Below, one piece after another: positions 9,296 to 18,750 of a stretch of 64,000 nucleotides of DNA; position 1 is the first letter of the stretch, and each line of letters opens with the position of its first letter. The DNA is from CAVTWY01 sp963738615 (GTDB lineage Bacteria > Pseudomonadota > Gammaproteobacteria > Burkholderiales > Burkholderiaceae_C): NCBI GenBank assembly GCA_963738615.1, contig CAVTXI010000012.1, forward strand, positions 1,054,001 through 1,118,000, in the 5' to 3' direction. Below the pieces are notes generated by a model. The model did not search any database. It was not told where the DNA came from and saw nothing but the letters and a program-made list of their open reading frames with translations. Both the position numbers and the translations under genes were made by a program.

Positions 9296-10486
9296 ATGAC
9301 CGCCGCCATCCTCGACACGATGCGCGCACAAGCCGACACCTTCGTCGGTGTCCGCCGCGACATCCATCGCCACCCCGAGCTTGCGTTCGAAGAGCACCGC
9401 ACCAGCGACCTGGTCGCAGCGAAGCTCGAGGAATGGGGCTACGAAGTCACCCGCGGTCTGGCCGGCACCGGCGTCGTCGGCCAGTTGAAGCGTGGCAACG
9501 GCACGCGTCGTGTGGGCATTCGTGCCGACATGGACGCGCTGCCGATCGTCGAAGCAACCGGCCTCGAGTGGACCAGCACCCACGCCGGCAAGATGCACGC
9601 CTGCGGCCACGACGGTCACACCGCGATGCTGCTGGCAGCAGCGCAGCACCTGGCGCAACGCGGGCGCTTCGACGGCACGCTGAACCTGATCTTCCAGCCC
9701 GCGGAAGAAGGCGGCGGCGGCGCGCTGCGGATGATCGAAGACGGCCTGTTCGACCGCTTCCCGTGCGACGCGGTCTTCGCGATGCACAACATGCCCGGCT
9801 TTCCGCAAGGCCGGTTGGTGCTGCGCGACGGCGCCACGATGGCGTCGTCGGACAACGTGACGATCACGCTGACCGGCACCGGCGGCCACGGCGCGCTGCC
9901 GCACCACGCGGCTGACCCGGTCGTCGCGGCGGCCAGCATCGTGATGGCGCTGCAAAGCATCGTCGCGCGCAACGTCGACCCGCAGCAGACCGCCGTGGTC
10001 ACGGTCGGCCGGCTGCACGCCGGTGATGCCTACAACGTGATCCCCGAACAGGCGACGCTGGGGTTGAGCGTGCGCGCGCTCGACCGCGATGTGCGTGCGC
10101 TGCTCGAGACGCGCATCAAGGCGATCGTCGAAGCCCAGGCGCAAAGCTACGGCGTGCGCGCGCACGTCGACTACAAGCGCGGCTACTGCGTGCTGGTCAA
10201 TACACCCGCCGAAACCGCCTTCGCGCGCGCGGTTGCGCTGGAACTCGTCGGCCCCGACCGCGTGCTGCTGAACGGCCCCGCGATCACCGCCAGCGAAGAC
10301 TTCGCATTCATGCTCGAACGCGTGCCGGGTTGTTATCTCTTCATCGGCAACGGTGACGGCACCGAAGGCCACCCACACAGCGCGTGCATGGTCCACAACC
10401 CGGGCTATGACTTCAACGACGCGAATATCGCGATCGGCAGCGCGTATTGGGTGCTGCTGGCCGAACGGTTCCTGGTCCAGGCATGA
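9296..10486 (+). CDS. M20-family amidohydrolase (hippurate hydrolase / N-acyl-amino-acid hydrolase type)
   Basis: Metal-binding and catalytic motifs of the M20D carboxypeptidase/aminoacylase group are present. RRDIHRHPELAFEEH is at about residues 18-32, GIRADMDALPIVE at about 75-87, MHACGHDGHTAMLL at about 100-113 and FQPAEEGGGGA at about 135-145, with the dimerisation lobe between. Such enzymes cleave an amide from an N-acyl amino acid (hippurate, IAA conjugates, N-acetyl amino acids) in the cytoplasm. The length is 396 residues, as expected. It begins 5 bp after the Bug receptor gene and its stop overlaps the start of the next gene (ATGA), so the three are probably translationally coupled. 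Confidence 0.88.
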   Translation: MTAAILDTMRAQADTFVGVRRDIHRHPELAFEEHRTSDLVAAKLEEWGYEVTRGLAGTGVVGQLKRGNGTRRVGIRADMDALPIVEATGLEWTSTHAGKMHACGHDGHTAMLLAAAQHLAQRGRFDGTLNLIFQPAEEGGGGALRMIEDGLFDRFPCDAVFAMHNMPGFPQGRLVLRDGATMASSDNVTITLTGTGGHGALPHHAADPVVAAASIVMALQSIVARNVDPQQTAVVTVGRLHAGDAYNVIPEQATLGLSVRALDRDVRALLETRIKAIVEAQAQSYGVRAHVDYKRGYCVLVNTPAETAFARAVALELVGPDRVLLNGPAITASEDFAFMLERVPGCYLFIGNGDGTEGHPHSACMVHNPGYDFNDANIAIGSAYWVLLAERFLVQA

Positions 10487-11739
10487 ACGTCGTCGTACTC
10501 GGCGCCGGCCTGCTCGGCGTCACATCGGCCTACTTCCTGCGCCAGCAGGGTCACGACGTGACGGTGATCGACCGTCAAGCTTCGCCCGCCGCGGAGACCA
10601 GCTTCGCCAACGGCGGGCAGATTTCCGTCAGCCACGCCGAGCCCTGGGCCAACCCCAGCGCACCGCTGAAGGTACTGAAGTGGCTGGGCAAGGAAGACGC
10701 ACCACTGCTGTTTCGCATTCGCGCCGACATGCGGCAGTGGCTGTGGGGCCTGGCATTCATGCGCGAATGCACGCCCGCACGCACGCGCCACAACATCGAG
10801 CAGATCGTGCGCCTGGGCACCTACAGCCGCGACATGCTTCAGCAATTGCGCCGCGACCGCGACATTCAATACGACCAGCGCACGCAAGGTATCCTGCATT
10901 TCTATACCAGCCAGAAGGAATTCGAAGGCGCCGAAGCGCCCGCGGCGCAAATGCGCGCGCTGGGCTGTGAACGCCAGGTGATATCCGCCGACGACGCGGT
11001 CAAGCTCGAGCCCGCCCTGGCGCACATTCGCCCCACCCTGGCTGGCGCGACCTACACGGCTGAAGACGAAAGCGGTGACGCCAACGCCTTCGCGCGTGAA
11101 TTGGTGAAGCGCTGCCGCGAGGACGGCGTGAACTTCCTGATGAGCCACACCGTGACCGCCCTGCGCGAAAGCGGCGGGCGCATCGACCACGTCGAGGCCA
11201 CCGACAGCGAGGGCCGCTTCCAGCGCATTCGCGCCGACGCGTACGTGCTGGCGATGGGCAGCCTGTCGCCGATGTATGCCTCGCCGCTGGGTATTCATCT
11301 GCCGATCTACCCCGCCAAGGGCTATTCGGTGACGATGCCGGTGAAGGACGCGAGCAAGGCGCACCAGGTATCGCTGACGGATGACGAATACAAGCTCGTG
11401 TTCTCGAGGCTTGGTGATCGGCTGCGCATCGCCGGCACCGCCGAGCTGAACGGCTACGACCGCGACCTGAACCGCGTGCGCTGCGAGGCTATCGTCAAAC
11501 GCGTGGAAGAACTCTTCCCCGGTGCGGGTGATGCGAGTCAGGCGCAGTACTGGACCGGCCTTCGTCCTGCCACGCCAAGCAACGTGCCGATCATCGGGCG
11601 CTCGAAGATCGGCAACCTGTTCCTCAACACGGGGCACGGCACGCTGGGGTGGACGCATGCGTGCGGGTCGGGCAAGAGCGTGGCGCGGATCGTCAGCGGG
11701 TTGAAACCCGAGGTGGATTTCGCGTTCGCGGGGGCATGA
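10483..11739 (+). CDS. D-amino-acid dehydrogenase (DadA-like FAD oxidoreductase)
   Basis: The N-terminus holds the dinucleotide-binding motif VVVLGAGLLGVTSAYFLRQQ, followed by TSFANGGQISVSHAEPWANP, a DadA signature. The C-terminus has the WTGLRPATPSNVPIIG and NTGHGTLGWTHACGSGK motifs of the DAO family. DadA oxidises D-amino acids to 2-oxo acids at the inner face of the membrane and passes electrons to quinone. The ATG overlaps the stop of the upstream amidohydrolase (ATGA), so the pair may release and then oxidise a D-amino acid from an N-acyl form. The length is 418 residues, close to DadA (about 430). Another member of the family, such as a glycine/sarcosine oxidase, cannot be excluded. Confidence 0.85.
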   Translation: MNVVVLGAGLLGVTSAYFLRQQGHDVTVIDRQASPAAETSFANGGQISVSHAEPWANPSAPLKVLKWLGKEDAPLLFRIRADMRQWLWGLAFMRECTPARTRHNIEQIVRLGTYSRDMLQQLRRDRDIQYDQRTQGILHFYTSQKEFEGAEAPAAQMRALGCERQVISADDAVKLEPALAHIRPTLAGATYTAEDESGDANAFARELVKRCREDGVNFLMSHTVTALRESGGRIDHVEATDSEGRFQRIRADAYVLAMGSLSPMYASPLGIHLPIYPAKGYSVTMPVKDASKAHQVSLTDDEYKLVFSRLGDRLRIAGTAELNGYDRDLNRVRCEAIVKRVEELFPGAGDASQAQYWTGLRPATPSNVPIIGRSKIGNLFLNTGHGTLGWTHACGSGKSVARIVSGLKPEVDFAFAGA

Positions 11740-11749
11740 TGCGAGGTCT

Positions 11750-12136
11750 ATGTCCGACCCCATCGCCATCTGGCACCGCCTTCTCGAGCAGCGCGATGTT
11801 GCGGGGCTCGATCACCTGCTGGCCGAAGACGCGGTGTTCCATTCACCGGTCGTCCACACGCCGCAGGTCGGCAAGCGCATCACGAAGATGTACCTTGCCG
11901 CCGCCTTCACGGTGTTTGGCAACGAGTCATTCCGCTACGTCCGCGAGCTGAGGGCCGAGCGCGATGCCATCCTCGAGTTCGAACTCGAGATCGACGGCAT
12001 CGCCATCAATGGCGTCGACATGATCCGCTGGAACGAAGAAGGCCTGATCACCGAATTCAAGGTCATGCTTCGGCCGCTGAAGGCAGTGAACCTCATCCAC
12101 GAAAAGATGGGTGCGATGTTGCAGAAGGCACGATAG
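11750..12136 (+). CDS. SnoaL-like / NTF2-fold protein
   Basis: A 128-residue protein with the pattern AEDAVFHSPV, ELEIDGIAINGVDMIRWNEEGLITEFKVMLRPLKA of the SnoaL/NTF2-like fold, where a cone-shaped barrel binds a small hydrophobic ligand or catalyses isomerisation. The start follows the dehydrogenase stop by 10 bp, so it probably belongs to the Bug/M20/DadA transcript. A specific substrate cannot be assigned. Confidence 0.78.
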   Translation: MSDPIAIWHRLLEQRDVAGLDHLLAEDAVFHSPVVHTPQVGKRITKMYLAAAFTVFGNESFRYVRELRAERDAILEFELEIDGIAINGVDMIRWNEEGLITEFKVMLRPLKAVNLIHEKMGAMLQKAR

Positions 12137-12179
12137 TCGAGTTTCTTAAGAGCTTTTTAAGCGGCTGGGGCAACGCTGG

Positions 12180-12698
12180 GTGCTGGGCACACTGGCCCAG
12201 ACCGGTCCGCGCATCCTCTTCGAGTACTCGGCCGAGGCGCTGAAGCGGGGTGTGAAGTTCGCCGAGCTGTCGGTGCCGCTCGCTTCACACACCTACTCGA
12301 ACATGCCGGCTTTCTTCGGCGGCTTACCGGGCTTCGTCGCCGACGCCCTGCCCGACGGCTGGGGCCTGCTGCTGATGGACCGCGTGTTCCGCAAGGCCGC
12401 ACGTGACCCGGCGACGCTGACGCCGCTCGATCGGCTTGCCTTCATCGGCACGCGCGCGATGGGCGCGTTGGCGTTCGAGCCACCTGCGGACCTCGATCTC
12501 GAACCGGACGAGCTGACACTGCGGCAACTCGCCGAAGCGGCCCGCAACGTCATCGAAGACCGCGACACCCGCGCCCTCGAGACGCTGGCGGTCGTGGGCG
12601 GTTCACCGCATGGCGCGCGGCCTAAGGCGCTGGTGAGCTTCGATCAGGCAAGCCGCACGATCAGCACCGCGACGACAGGTCGTCGCCGCCGTCCATGA
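12180..12698 (+). pseudogene. HipA-like toxin kinase remnant (N-terminal part only)
   Basis: The reading frame from GTG 12180 encodes VLGTLAQTGPRILFEYSAEA, then SNMPAFFGGLPGFVADALPD and RLAFIGTRAMGALAFEP, and VVGGSPHGARPKALV. These are the HipA N-subdomain and the glycine-rich start of the kinase domain. Everything after about residue 155 is missing: no HxDxxxxN catalytic loop or DFD-like motif follows, and the frame ends in an unrelated Arg-rich tail. The first ten or so residues are also absent, because an in-frame stop lies 31 bp upstream. No HipB antitoxin gene is adjacent. I read it as a decayed toxin-antitoxin locus. Confidence 0.75.
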
Positions 12699-12742
12699 GA
12701 ACGCCGCGCGTTGCGCTCGGCCTCGAGCCGCCGGCGGGGCGA

Positions 12743-13729
12743 TCACTCCGCCTTGATCCCACCCGCCTTGATCACCCGCGACCACAGATCGATCTCGCTC
12801 TTCACGAACGCGGTGTAGCTGGCCGACCCCGCCGCTGGCACGACGAAGCCCACCGCCTCGAGCCGCTGCTTGACCTCGGGTGACGCCATCACCTTGCCCA
12901 ACGCCGCCTCGAGCTTGTCGATCACGGGCTTGGGTGTGTTCTTGTGGATCGACATGCCGCTCCAGCTCAGCGCCTCGTAGCCCTTGACGCCGGTTTCGGC
13001 GATGGTCGGCAGGTCGGGGTACAGCGGGTTGCGCGCTTTGCTGGTCACCGCCAGCGCGCGCAGCTTGCCGGCCTTCACGTGCGGCAGCGCGGCGTCCTGG
13101 TTGATGAACATCATCGGGATCTGGCCGCCCAGCAGGTCTTGCAGCATCGGGCCGCCGCCGCGGTACGGGATGCCGACGATGAAGAGCGGCTGACCTTTGT
13201 CACCGCCGACCTGCTTCAACAACTCCATCGCCATGTGGCCACTGGCCGCGTGCGTGTAGCCGTAGTTCATCTTGCCGGGGTTCTTCTTGATGTAGCCGAT
13301 CAGGTCCTGGAAGGTCTGGAACGGCTGGCCGGGGTGCACCACCAGCACGTTGGGGCCGGTGTGCACCTGCGTCAGGTGGTGCAAGTCGCGGATCGAGTCG
13401 TACGCGAGCTTCGCGTCCAGCCCGTGCGCCACGGCGTTCTGGCCCACGCCGGTCTGGATGATGGTGTAGCCGTCGGCCGGCGCCTGCACCGCGCGCAACG
13501 TGCCGATGGTGCCGCCTGCGCCGCCGATGTTCTCGACGATCACCTGCTGGCCGATCTCTTTCGTCAACGCCTGCGCGATCATGCGCGCCATCACGTCGCT
13601 GGTGCCGCCCGGCGGGAAGGGGCTGACGATTCTGACGGGCTTGCTGGGCCACACGTCTTGGGCGGCGGCGGGCAAAGCCAAAGCGGCAAGGGCGGCACAG
13701 GCAAGGCTGAGCAGGTGTCGACGGATCAT
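12743..13729 (-). CDS. Bug-type TTT-family periplasmic substrate-binding receptor
   Basis: The signal peptide MIRRHLLSLACAALAALALP ends at AAAQ-DVWPSKPVRIVSPFPPGGTSD, the classic Bug N-terminus. VENIGGAGGTIGTLRAVQAP and VGIPYRGGGPMLQDLLGGQI follow. AGGAG lies about ten bases before ATG 13729, and this start gives a clean signal peptide. The length is 328 residues. It stands alone on its strand between the hipA remnant and the convergent FMO gene end, so neither its ligand nor its membrane partner can be named. Confidence 0.9.
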   Translation of the reverse strand: MIRRHLLSLACAALAALALPAAAQDVWPSKPVRIVSPFPPGGTSDVMARMIAQALTKEIGQQVIVENIGGAGGTIGTLRAVQAPADGYTIIQTGVGQNAVAHGLDAKLAYDSIRDLHHLTQVHTGPNVLVVHPGQPFQTFQDLIGYIKKNPGKMNYGYTHAASGHMAMELLKQVGGDKGQPLFIVGIPYRGGGPMLQDLLGGQIPMMFINQDAALPHVKAGKLRALAVTSKARNPLYPDLPTIAETGVKGYEALSWSGMSIHKNTPKPVIDKLEAALGKVMASPEVKQRLEAVGFVVPAAGSASYTAFVKSEIDLWSRVIKAGGIKAE

Positions 13730-13841
13730 GAGGGTGTTGCTCCTGAGGTGGGTCGTGCGGATGAGCGTCAACGCACCGACCGCGCGGGCCGTCGACTGGG
13801 CGCGCACGTTAACTCACCGGCGGACCCAGGGGTTCGGCGAT

Positions 13842-15320
13842 TCAAGACGCGCGATAGGCCGGCGTCGACGCCAGGCAACCCTCGTATTTGTCGGCGCGCG
13901 GGTAGGAAAAGCATTCGCTCAGCCATCCCGTATTGCGGCGCGTGGCGCCCATGTCCGACAGCAGGTCGTCGAAGTGCCGATAGTGGAACGGGGCCACGCA
14001 CAAGCCGCCGTAGTCAGCCGCAGCCGGCCGAACCTCCTTGCGCCAACGCGTCATGCGCTCGATGTCTTCATGCATGGCCGCTGGCGTGGGTTGATTCGCC
14101 AATCGACCATCGGCGTAACGCACCAGCCACTCAGCCACCAGTTGCGAAGTAAGCGTCGTATAGAAGCTCGAGTTGGCGCCAACGAAGCCCAGCCCCGGCA
14201 GGTCAGGGTTGACGGCGAAGCGATACAGGCGATAAAGGCCGCTGGCGTCGACCAGCTTGGAACGATCCTCATCGGCCAGGAACGGGAAGCCCTGCACCCA
14301 GCCCGTGGCCTGCACCACCAGGTCGGCCTGCAGGCGCTTGCCGTTGGCAAGCATCAAGGCATCGGGCTCGCAGTGCGCGACGGTGCTTCGATGAGCGCTC
14401 AGCTTGCCGCTGCTCAAAGCCTGAAAGAACCCGGGGGTCACGATCGGTGCCGAGCAGTTCACCGACGGCTCCAAGGCATGGGTCGGCACCATGTCATGTC
14501 GACGCAGGCCGAGTTGCAGCTCGAGGATCTTCTCGACGGCCTTGAACGAAAGTTTGCTCAGGGGCCAGGCCACACGCATCACGGCAGCACCCAGGCCGCG
14601 CGGAGCCCAGTCGCGGTACTGCGCCTCCTGGAAGCGTGTGAAGAACAGGTGTTTGAAGTTGATGAGCCCGGCCACGCGATAGGGCACACGCCACACATCT
14701 CGCCGGTACACCATGTGCACCTGCTTGGCACCTTGGGTCAGCGCCTGAACGCAGATGTCGGTGGCCGATTTGGAGCCACCGATCACGACCACGTGCTTGT
14801 CGTGCACGATCGCCGGGTCGGTGTACTCACTCGAGTGCAGCACGCGCCCGCCGAACGATGCTTGCCCCGGCATGGGCACCATCTTTTTGTGCGAGAACTG
14901 GCCCGTGCACACCGCCACGAAGTCGACGTGGGTCTCATGCGCGGTGCCGCCTTGTGCCCATGCGACGGTCCAGCCCCCGTTGCTCGCATCGCGTCGGACC
15001 GCATGCACCGTGGTGGCGAATCGAAAACACTGGCGCAGCGCGTGCTTGTCGGCGTAGGCCTCGAGATAAGCATGCATCTGCGCCCCACTGGGCCATTCAG
15101 GATAGTGCGCCGGCATCGGCGCATCGCTGTAGCGGTACAGGCTCTTGGACGTTTGGGTGTGCACGCCGGGGTATGAACGCGAGGGCTCCCAAACGCCGCC
15201 CAGGCTTTGCGATTGCTCGAAGCCCAACACGTCGTGACCACGCGCCTTGAACGCCTTCGCGGCAGCCAAGCCACTGATGCCGGCACCGATCACGGCGACT
15301 GTCTTCTTCTGAACCGTCAT
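13842..15320 (-). CDS. Flavin-containing monooxygenase
   Basis: Residues 8-16 carry the FAD-binding AVIGAGISG. The FMO-identifying motif FxGxxxHxxxY is seen as FGGRVLHSSEY near residue 155, and the second Rossmann motif VVVIGGSKSATD near 172 would bind NADPH. The 492-residue length matches plant/fungal-type FMOs and bacterial N- or S-oxygenating FMOs rather than classical Baeyer-Villiger enzymes, although the HxxxY end of the motif is compatible with both. The enzyme would insert one oxygen atom into a soft nucleophile or a ketone. Neighbours give no substrate clue: it lies between a Bug receptor gene and the purine cluster. Confidence 0.85.
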   Translation of the reverse strand: MTVQKKTVAVIGAGISGLAAAKAFKARGHDVLGFEQSQSLGGVWEPSRSYPGVHTQTSKSLYRYSDAPMPAHYPEWPSGAQMHAYLEAYADKHALRQCFRFATTVHAVRRDASNGGWTVAWAQGGTAHETHVDFVAVCTGQFSHKKMVPMPGQASFGGRVLHSSEYTDPAIVHDKHVVVIGGSKSATDICVQALTQGAKQVHMVYRRDVWRVPYRVAGLINFKHLFFTRFQEAQYRDWAPRGLGAAVMRVAWPLSKLSFKAVEKILELQLGLRRHDMVPTHALEPSVNCSAPIVTPGFFQALSSGKLSAHRSTVAHCEPDALMLANGKRLQADLVVQATGWVQGFPFLADEDRSKLVDASGLYRLYRFAVNPDLPGLGFVGANSSFYTTLTSQLVAEWLVRYADGRLANQPTPAAMHEDIERMTRWRKEVRPAAADYGGLCVAPFHYRHFDDLLSDMGATRRNTGWLSECFSYPRADKYEGCLASTPAYRAS

Positions 15321-15379
15321 GTGCGCCCTTGTCTACATCAAGGGGGCTAGGTTAGCTGCGTCGCTTTGGCGGGTCGCTT

Positions 15380-16742
15380 CTAGTCCGCGAGCGCCTGTGC
15401 CAGGGCGTTGTGGCGCTCGATCAGCCGCGGCAACTCGAGCGTCACCAGCTCGACCTTCGCGAACCACGACGCGGCCGTTGACGATGCTGTGCCGCACGCG
15501 CGGCACATGGCAGAAGAACAGCGCGGCCAGCGGATCGTGGTGGGCACCCGCGAGGCCGATCTCATCGAGCGGCACGGTCACGATGTCGGCGCTCATGCCC
15601 GGCGCCAGCGCGCCGATGTCGTCGCGGCCCAGCACCTGCGCACCGCCGAGTGTGGCGATTTCGAGCACTTCGCGCGCGGTCATCGCCGACGGTCCCTTCA
15701 CAGGGCCATAGGCCACGCGTTGCAGCAGCATGGCCAGACGCGCTTCGCCGAGCATGTGGCCGCTGTCGTTGGAGGCCGAGCCGTCGACGGCGATCGACAC
15801 CGGCACGCCGGCATCGCGCATCGCGCGAATCGGTGCGATGCCCGAAGCAAGCCGCATGTTCGAGCCCGGGCAGTGAGCGACGCCGGTGCCGCTGCGCGCA
15901 AACAACGCGATGCCTTCGGCGTCGAGCTTGACGCAATGCGCGCACCAGACGTTGCGGCCAAGCCAGCCGAGTTGCTCGGCGTACTGCGCCGGTGTGCACT
16001 TGAACTTCTCGCGCGTGTAGGCGATGTCGTTGTCGTTCTCGGCCAGGTGGGTGTGCAGCGACACACCGTGCTCGCGCGCCAGCAGTGCGCTGTCGCGCAT
16101 CAACTCGCGGCTGACCGAGAACGGCGAGCATGGTGCGACGACGACGCGCCGCATCGCATGGCGCGACGGGTCGTGCCAGCGCTCGATCAGGCGCTGCGTG
16201 TCGGCCAGGATCGCCGGCTCGGCCTCGACCACGCGGTCGGGCGGCAGGCCGCCCTGCGACTGGCCGACGCTCATCGAGCCGCGCGCGCCATGAAAGCGCA
16301 TGCCGATTTCGGCCGCAGCGTCGAAGCAGTCGTCCAGGCGCACGCCGTTGGGGAAGATGTAGAGGTGATCGCTCGACGTCGTGCAGCCTGACAGCAGCAA
16401 CTCGGCCATCGCCGTCTGCGTCGACACGCGAGCCATCTCGGGCGTCAAGCCAGCCCAGATCGGGTACAGCGTGCGCAGCCAATCGAACAACTCGCAGTCC
16501 TGCGCCGGGCGCACGACACGCGTCAGCGACTGGTACATGTGGTGGTGCGTGTTGACCAGGCCGGGGATCACGACCTGGTCACGCGCGTCGATCACCTCGT
16601 CAGCGGCGGCCGGCAGGTCGCGGCTCGCACCGACGGCCTCGATGACGTGATCGCGCACGAACACGGCGCCGTCGGCGATCTCGCGCCGCTGCGCGTCCAT
16701 CGTGACCAGCAGCCGCGCGTTGCGAATCAGCAGCGTCGCCAT
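15380..16742 (-). CDS. 8-oxoguanine deaminase (amidohydrolase superfamily; frameshift near 15460)
   Basis: Metal-site motifs of the amidohydrolase fold are in order: NTHHHMYQSLTR near residue 64, HTHLAENDNDIAYT near 230, AHCVKLDAEGI near 270 and VDGSASNDSGHML near 325. The HHH in the first motif and the GSASNDSGHM box distinguish 8-oxoguanine deaminase from ordinary guanine deaminase. The product is urate. The last 25 residues need a one-base shift: frame one gives VVVREGRAGDAR, while the neighbouring frame gives ELVTLELPRLIERHNALAQA and a proper stop at 15380. Corrected, it has 453 residues, close to the Pseudomonas enzyme. It lies 11 bp after the permease gene and feeds urate to the rest of the island. 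Confidence 0.85.
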
Positions 16743-16753
16743 CGCTCAGCGGC

Positions 16754-18163
16754 TCAGTGGCCGCCCTCGGCCTGCATCGCCGCGGTCTTCGCTTCCTCGG
16801 CGCTGCCCGTCGCACCATTGAAGAACATGTTGAGGATCACGGCGGTGATCGTCGTCAGCATGATGCCGGACTCGAGCAGCGGGTGCAGGCCGTGCGCCAT
16901 GTGCTGCGTCCACGCCGGGGCCACGAGCGGGATCATGCCGGCGCTGATCGACACCGCGACGATGTACAGGTTGTTCTTGTTGACCTTGTAGTCCACGCCT
17001 GAAAGGATGCGGATGCCTGTGGCCGCGACCATGCCGAACATCACCAGGCCCGCACCGCCGAGAACGAACTGCGGCAGCGATTCGACCAGCGCCGCCATCT
17101 TCGGGATCAGTCCGAGCGCGATCAGGATCAGGCCGCCGGCGACGCAGACGAAGCGGCTGCGCACGCCGGTGACGCCGACCAGGCCGACGTTCTGCGAGAA
17201 GCTGGTGTAGGGGAAGGTGTTGAAGATGCCGCCGATCAGCGTGCCCAGGCCGTCGGTGCGCAGGCCGGCAGTGAGGCTTTGCTGCGTCAGCTTGCGCCCA
17301 GTGAGGTCCGACAGAGCGAGGAACATGCCGGTCGATTCGATGAAGGTGACGATCATCACCAGCACCATCGTTCCGATCAGCACCGGATCGAAGGTCGGTG
17401 TGCCGAATGAGAAAGGCAGCACGAGGTCGAACCAGTTCGCGCTCGCCACCTTGCCGAAGGTCATCTTGCCCAGCAACGCGGCGACGATGCCGCCGAGGAT
17501 GATGCCCAACAGCACCGAGATGTTGGCAAGAAAGCCGCGGCCGAACTTGGCGATGCACATGATGGCGGCAAGCACGAACAGCGCAATGGCCAGGTTGTCG
17601 AGCGCGGCGTAATTCGGGTTGACCATCATCTTGCCGGGGTTGGCGGCGTCGGGCACCTTGGCTAGAAACGCCGGCCCGCCCATGGCCCAACCGATGCCCA
17701 CGCGCATCAGACTGATGCCGATGACCGCGATGATGGTGCCGGTGACCACCGGCGGAAAGAAGCGCAGCATGCGGCTGGCCAGCGGCGCGATGAAGATGCC
17801 GATCACGCCGGCCGCGATGATGGCGCCGAAGATCGCGCGCGCGCCTTCGGTGCCAGGCATCTTCTCGGCCATCGCCACCATCGGCCCGACGGCGGCGAAG
17901 GTCACGCCCATCATCACCGGCAACTTGATGCCGAACCACTGCGTCACGCCCAGCGACTGGATCAGCGTGACGATGCCGCAGCAGAACAAGTCAGCCGAGA
18001 TCAGCAGCGCCACCTGCTCGGGCGAGAGCTTGAGCGCGCGGCCGACGATCAGCGGCACGGCAATCGCACCGGCATACATCACCAGCACATGCTGGAAGCC
18101 GAGCGCGGCCAGGCGTGGGGTCGGCAGTACTTCGTCCACTGGGTGGACGGCGTTTGTGCTCAT
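16754..18163 (-). CDS. NCS2-family nucleobase (xanthine/urate) permease
   Basis: The 469-residue, multi-spanning protein has the NCS2 signature blocks: GFQHVLVMYAGAIAVPLIVG at the N-terminus, then VTGTIIAVIGISLMRVGIGW, TFIESTGMFLALSDLTGR (the QXE/ESTG motif) and NVGLVGVTGVRSRFV. These proteins import xanthine, uric acid or uracil with protons. Purine rather than uracil specificity is inferred from the context: it precedes 8-oxoguanine deaminase and follows 5-hydroxyisourate hydrolase. Three GTATAC-centred boxes lie 64-120 bp upstream of the start and are shared with puuD and the gntR promoter region, so expression is probably controlled by the GntR protein encoded at 29.7 kb. Confidence 0.9.
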   Translation of the reverse strand: MSTNAVHPVDEVLPTPRLAALGFQHVLVMYAGAIAVPLIVGRALKLSPEQVALLISADLFCCGIVTLIQSLGVTQWFGIKLPVMMGVTFAAVGPMVAMAEKMPGTEGARAIFGAIIAAGVIGIFIAPLASRMLRFFPPVVTGTIIAVIGISLMRVGIGWAMGGPAFLAKVPDAANPGKMMVNPNYAALDNLAIALFVLAAIMCIAKFGRGFLANISVLLGIILGGIVAALLGKMTFGKVASANWFDLVLPFSFGTPTFDPVLIGTMVLVMIVTFIESTGMFLALSDLTGRKLTQQSLTAGLRTDGLGTLIGGIFNTFPYTSFSQNVGLVGVTGVRSRFVCVAGGLILIALGLIPKMAALVESLPQFVLGGAGLVMFGMVAATGIRILSGVDYKVNKNNLYIVAVSISAGMIPLVAPAWTQHMAHGLHPLLESGIMLTTITAVILNMFFNGATGSAEEAKTAAMQAEGGH

Positions 18164-18226
18164 CAGATTCTCCTAAGGTGAAGTGCCCAGAGCGTGTTCA
18201 CGGATGCGCCGGGACAAGTACACCAA

Positions 18227-18283
18227 ACTGTATACAGTCCTGTGTTCTCGTGGGTTCTCGTATACCCGAAAACGGTATACAGA
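18227..18283. promoter_or_regulatory. Operator cluster (ACTGTATACAGT type) upstream of the permease gene
   Basis: A perfect 12-bp palindrome ACTGTATACAGT lies at 18227-18238. A second core GTATAC is at 18260-18265, and ACGGTATACAGA, matching 10 of 12 positions, is at 18272-18283. The GTATAC cores are 30 and 15 bp apart. The same box occurs upstream of puuD and between gntR and its divergent Bug gene. The spacing and symmetry fit a dimeric GntR/FCD repressor. Confidence 0.75.
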
Positions 18284-18290
18284 ATTGGAG

Positions 18291-18650
18291 TCAGGAACCG
18301 CGGTAGGTGCTGTAGCTGTAGGGGCTGACGAGCAGCGGCACGTGGTAGTGCCCCGCGGCGTCGGCGATGCCGAAGTCGAGTTGAACAACGTCGACGAAGG
18401 GGTGCTCAGGCAGGGCGACACCGCGGTTGCGGAAGTACGCGGCAACCTCGAAAACCAGGCGCCACTTGCCCTTCGCCATCGCCGCGGCATCGAGCAGCGG
18501 GCCATCGGGGTTGCGGCCATCGTCATTGAGCACGATGGCCTTCACCGTCTCGGCATGCCCATCGGCTGCGATGCGCTGCAAGGTCACACGCATCCCCACC
18601 GCGGGGCATCCGTGTGCGGTGTCGAGAACGTGGGTGCTGAGGTGTCCCAT
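18291..18650 (-). CDS. uraH: 5-hydroxyisourate hydrolase (transthyretin-related protein)
   Basis: The short protein (119 residues) has both family signatures: LSTHVLDTAHGCPA near the N-terminus and the C-terminal tetrapeptide YRGS. The catalytic residues correspond to the first His (in STHVLD), the Arg in GMRV and the terminal YRGS. It hydrolyses 5-hydroxyisourate, the product of urate oxidase, to OHCU. GAGGAG seven bases before ATG 18650 decides the start over the upstream ATG at 18686. No periplasmic signal is present, so it is cytoplasmic. It is followed by the permease operon on the same strand, with the operator cluster in between. Confidence 0.93.
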   Translation of the reverse strand: MGHLSTHVLDTAHGCPAVGMRVTLQRIAADGHAETVKAIVLNDDGRNPDGPLLDAAAMAKGKWRLVFEVAAYFRNRGVALPEHPFVDVVQLDFGIADAAGHYHVPLLVSPYSYSTYRGS

Positions 18651-18750
18651 CAGATTGCTCCTCTTGATCTTCGGGCCCGTCGACACAGGTCTGCGCCTGA
18701 CGCCAATGGGTACACGCAGGAACCGTGCCGCGCAGCGCAGAACCCGGCCA

